This document shows, piece by piece, positions 62,791-64,000 of a stretch of DNA of 64,000 bases. How positions within the stretch are numbered: position 1 is the first letter of the stretch; every line of letters begins with the position of its first letter. This DNA is from Cyanoderma ruficeps (Eukaryota > Chordata > Aves > Passeriformes > Timaliidae), in assembly GCA_008694505.1 (NCBI GenBank), contig VZDJ01000346.1, forward strand, positions 15,727,719 through 15,791,718, given 5' to 3'. The notes under the pieces are model-generated. The model was given only the letters and a program-made list of their open reading frames with translations. It was not told the origin of the DNA and searched no databases. The position numbers and the translations under genes are program-made.

Positions 62791-64000
62791 TACAATCTCT
62801 TTTCTAAAATAGACTAATTTATTTTTTGCTTAGATGACTGCACTAGTCCTCACTGGGCTTAGGGATCTCAGTACATCCCTTTCAGTCCTGGGTCATGGTA
62901 AGAAAGTTCTTCTCTTTGAAAGTTGCTTTCTTTACATATTATGCCTCTCCTCTTTCGCAGTGAAAGGAGGGAATGGAATTCAATCTACAGTGAATTCAAA
63001 TAATTATATTTATAATCTATATATAGTACCAAACAAAGCTATTACTGATTGATAAAAGAGACTGAAGATTAAACCCCTAGCTTATCGTAATGTTGTCTCA
63101 CATAATATTAGTGGTACTTGGCACACACTTCATGTTCAAAGCAATTCAGAAACATTAAGTGATTAACCTACATATGATTTAATGCCTTCTGCCAAGATTG
63201 CTGTACACAAGCAAGTCACTGGAAGAAAAAAGAACTAAAACCAGATTTAATCTGAGAATATGAATAACAGTAATCATAATAATTCTTTTAATTTTTCATC
63301 TAGGCTTTTGCCCAACATATTTTACATTTTTGTAATGAACAGGAGACCAAAACTTCTGGTTCTTAGTTGCTCAGAAGTCACACTGAACTCATGAGTAGAG
63401 ATATAAAGCCTGAGTACCCATGATTGATAACTGCAAGACTACACTGACTGGGTTATGTATTGTGTGTAGCACTTACCCTCTAGAATTCTGTCACCCCCTG
63501 CCAGCTGCTGAACAGGAAAAAAAAAAAAGGAAAAATGTAACACAGTATAAATGAAGAACACAAAACCATATAAAGGGAGGTTTTACTATTTAAGGAAGCA
63601 CAAAGGACTAAGGAAGGCTTTCTTGCTGAAACAGACTCATTGTTCTGAGCAGAAGTCAGAACTTCTGAATAACACAGACCTAGTCTGGGGTTGTGGTTTT
63701 TTTGGCTTTGATTTCCTCATTTATTTATTATTTTCCACTGTTATTTTCTGAATTAATCACAGTCTCTGCATCCATCTTTTGCATTTTTTGCTCTTTCTGC
63801 AGGGCAAATAATTTGCTTATTCCTACCTATCTTGTAATCCTTCTCTTTACTCCTCAGCTTCTGTCAGGAAGGTGGACAATGAGTGGAAAAGTCTACTGAA
63901 AATGAGTTAGTGATCCATTTAACTCAGCAGCAGACCACAAGTTGCTGGAAAAAGCAAGCATCCAGAGCAGCAGTATAGAGCCCCTGGCTGTGCTTCTTTG

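Larger units (their letters stand above)
58436..64000. other. AT-rich non-coding stretch with TAAT-rich segments
   Basis: No gene recognised over 5.5 kb; the largest open frame is 102 codons (58588-58896 plus). Between about 59480 and 60050 the sequence is dense in homeodomain-like words (TAATTT, AATTAATAG, TAATTAG), and a similar cluster lies at 62770-62800. A G10 run (61462-61471) and A12 run (63517-63528) are simple repeats. A weak L3/MIR-like stretch at 63138-63172 (AAAGCAATTCAGAAACATTA) is too short to call. Confidence 0.5.

Noticed and set aside
63138..63172. Possible L3/MIR-like match (AAAGCAATTCAGAAACATTA)
   Set aside because: About 30 bp of loose similarity, below what can be told from chance by eye.
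1..64000. Search for tRNA, rRNA, CRISPR arrays, phage or bacterial operons
   Set aside because: No cloverleaf with a proper TTC-loop box, no regularly spaced repeats with unique spacers, and no operon-like dense coding were seen; the base composition and CR1 content are those of a bird genome.

Overview
This window is non-coding vertebrate DNA, most probably from a bird. The clearest evidence is a set of CR1 non-LTR retrotransposon remnants with typical avian 3' ends and recognisable CR1 ORF2 peptides (28.2 kb, 32.1-33.6 kb, 36.0-36.5 kb, 37.4-37.7 kb, a reverse-transcriptase scrap at 16.6 kb and a weak end at 29.2 kb). There is also a small set of older, amniote-wide repeats: MIR/L2-like pieces at 37.8, 55.1 and 58.3 kb, and a weaker one at 9.7 kb. 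The rest is AT-rich, CpG-poor, and broken by stops in every frame. I found no complete protein-coding gene, no tRNA or rRNA, no CRISPR array, no CpG-island promoter and nothing prokaryotic. The open frames are all short (up to 142 codons), and I recognise none as a host gene.

Layout. 0-16 kb is unique-looking AT-rich DNA with a GC-richer patch (2.76-3.46 kb), a possible old solo LTR (5.5-6.1 kb, minus), an exon-like open segment (7.16-7.48 kb, minus) and two GGAA-type microsatellites (11.37 and 11.94 kb, the second next to the only undetermined base, position 11939). 16.7-28.2 kb is about 11.5 kb in which I recognise no mobile element. 28-38 kb is the CR1-rich part. It includes an unusual chimera in which a plus-strand CR1 3' piece abuts a minus-strand CR1 endonuclease/RT piece, plus a pentanucleotide microsatellite and a 22-bp perfect palindrome. 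38-53 kb is again mostly unique, with an RFX X-box-like site, a 15-bp-arm inverted repeat, and a minus-strand open frame followed by AATAAA. 53.6-55.4 kb has the most intriguing coding-like signal: a 57-residue cysteine-rich open segment preceded by a splice-acceptor-like AG, then a 26-bp tandem repeat running into an L2/MIR-like remnant. 55.4-64 kb is AT-rich, with one good MIR copy and homeodomain-site-like TAAT clusters.

The window fits an intergenic region or a very large intron. Any function it has would probably be regulatory (conserved non-coding elements or unannotated lncRNA exons), and sequence comparison is needed to see that. I found no convincing novel biological system. The candidates worth a second look are modest and are listed with tests that would settle them.
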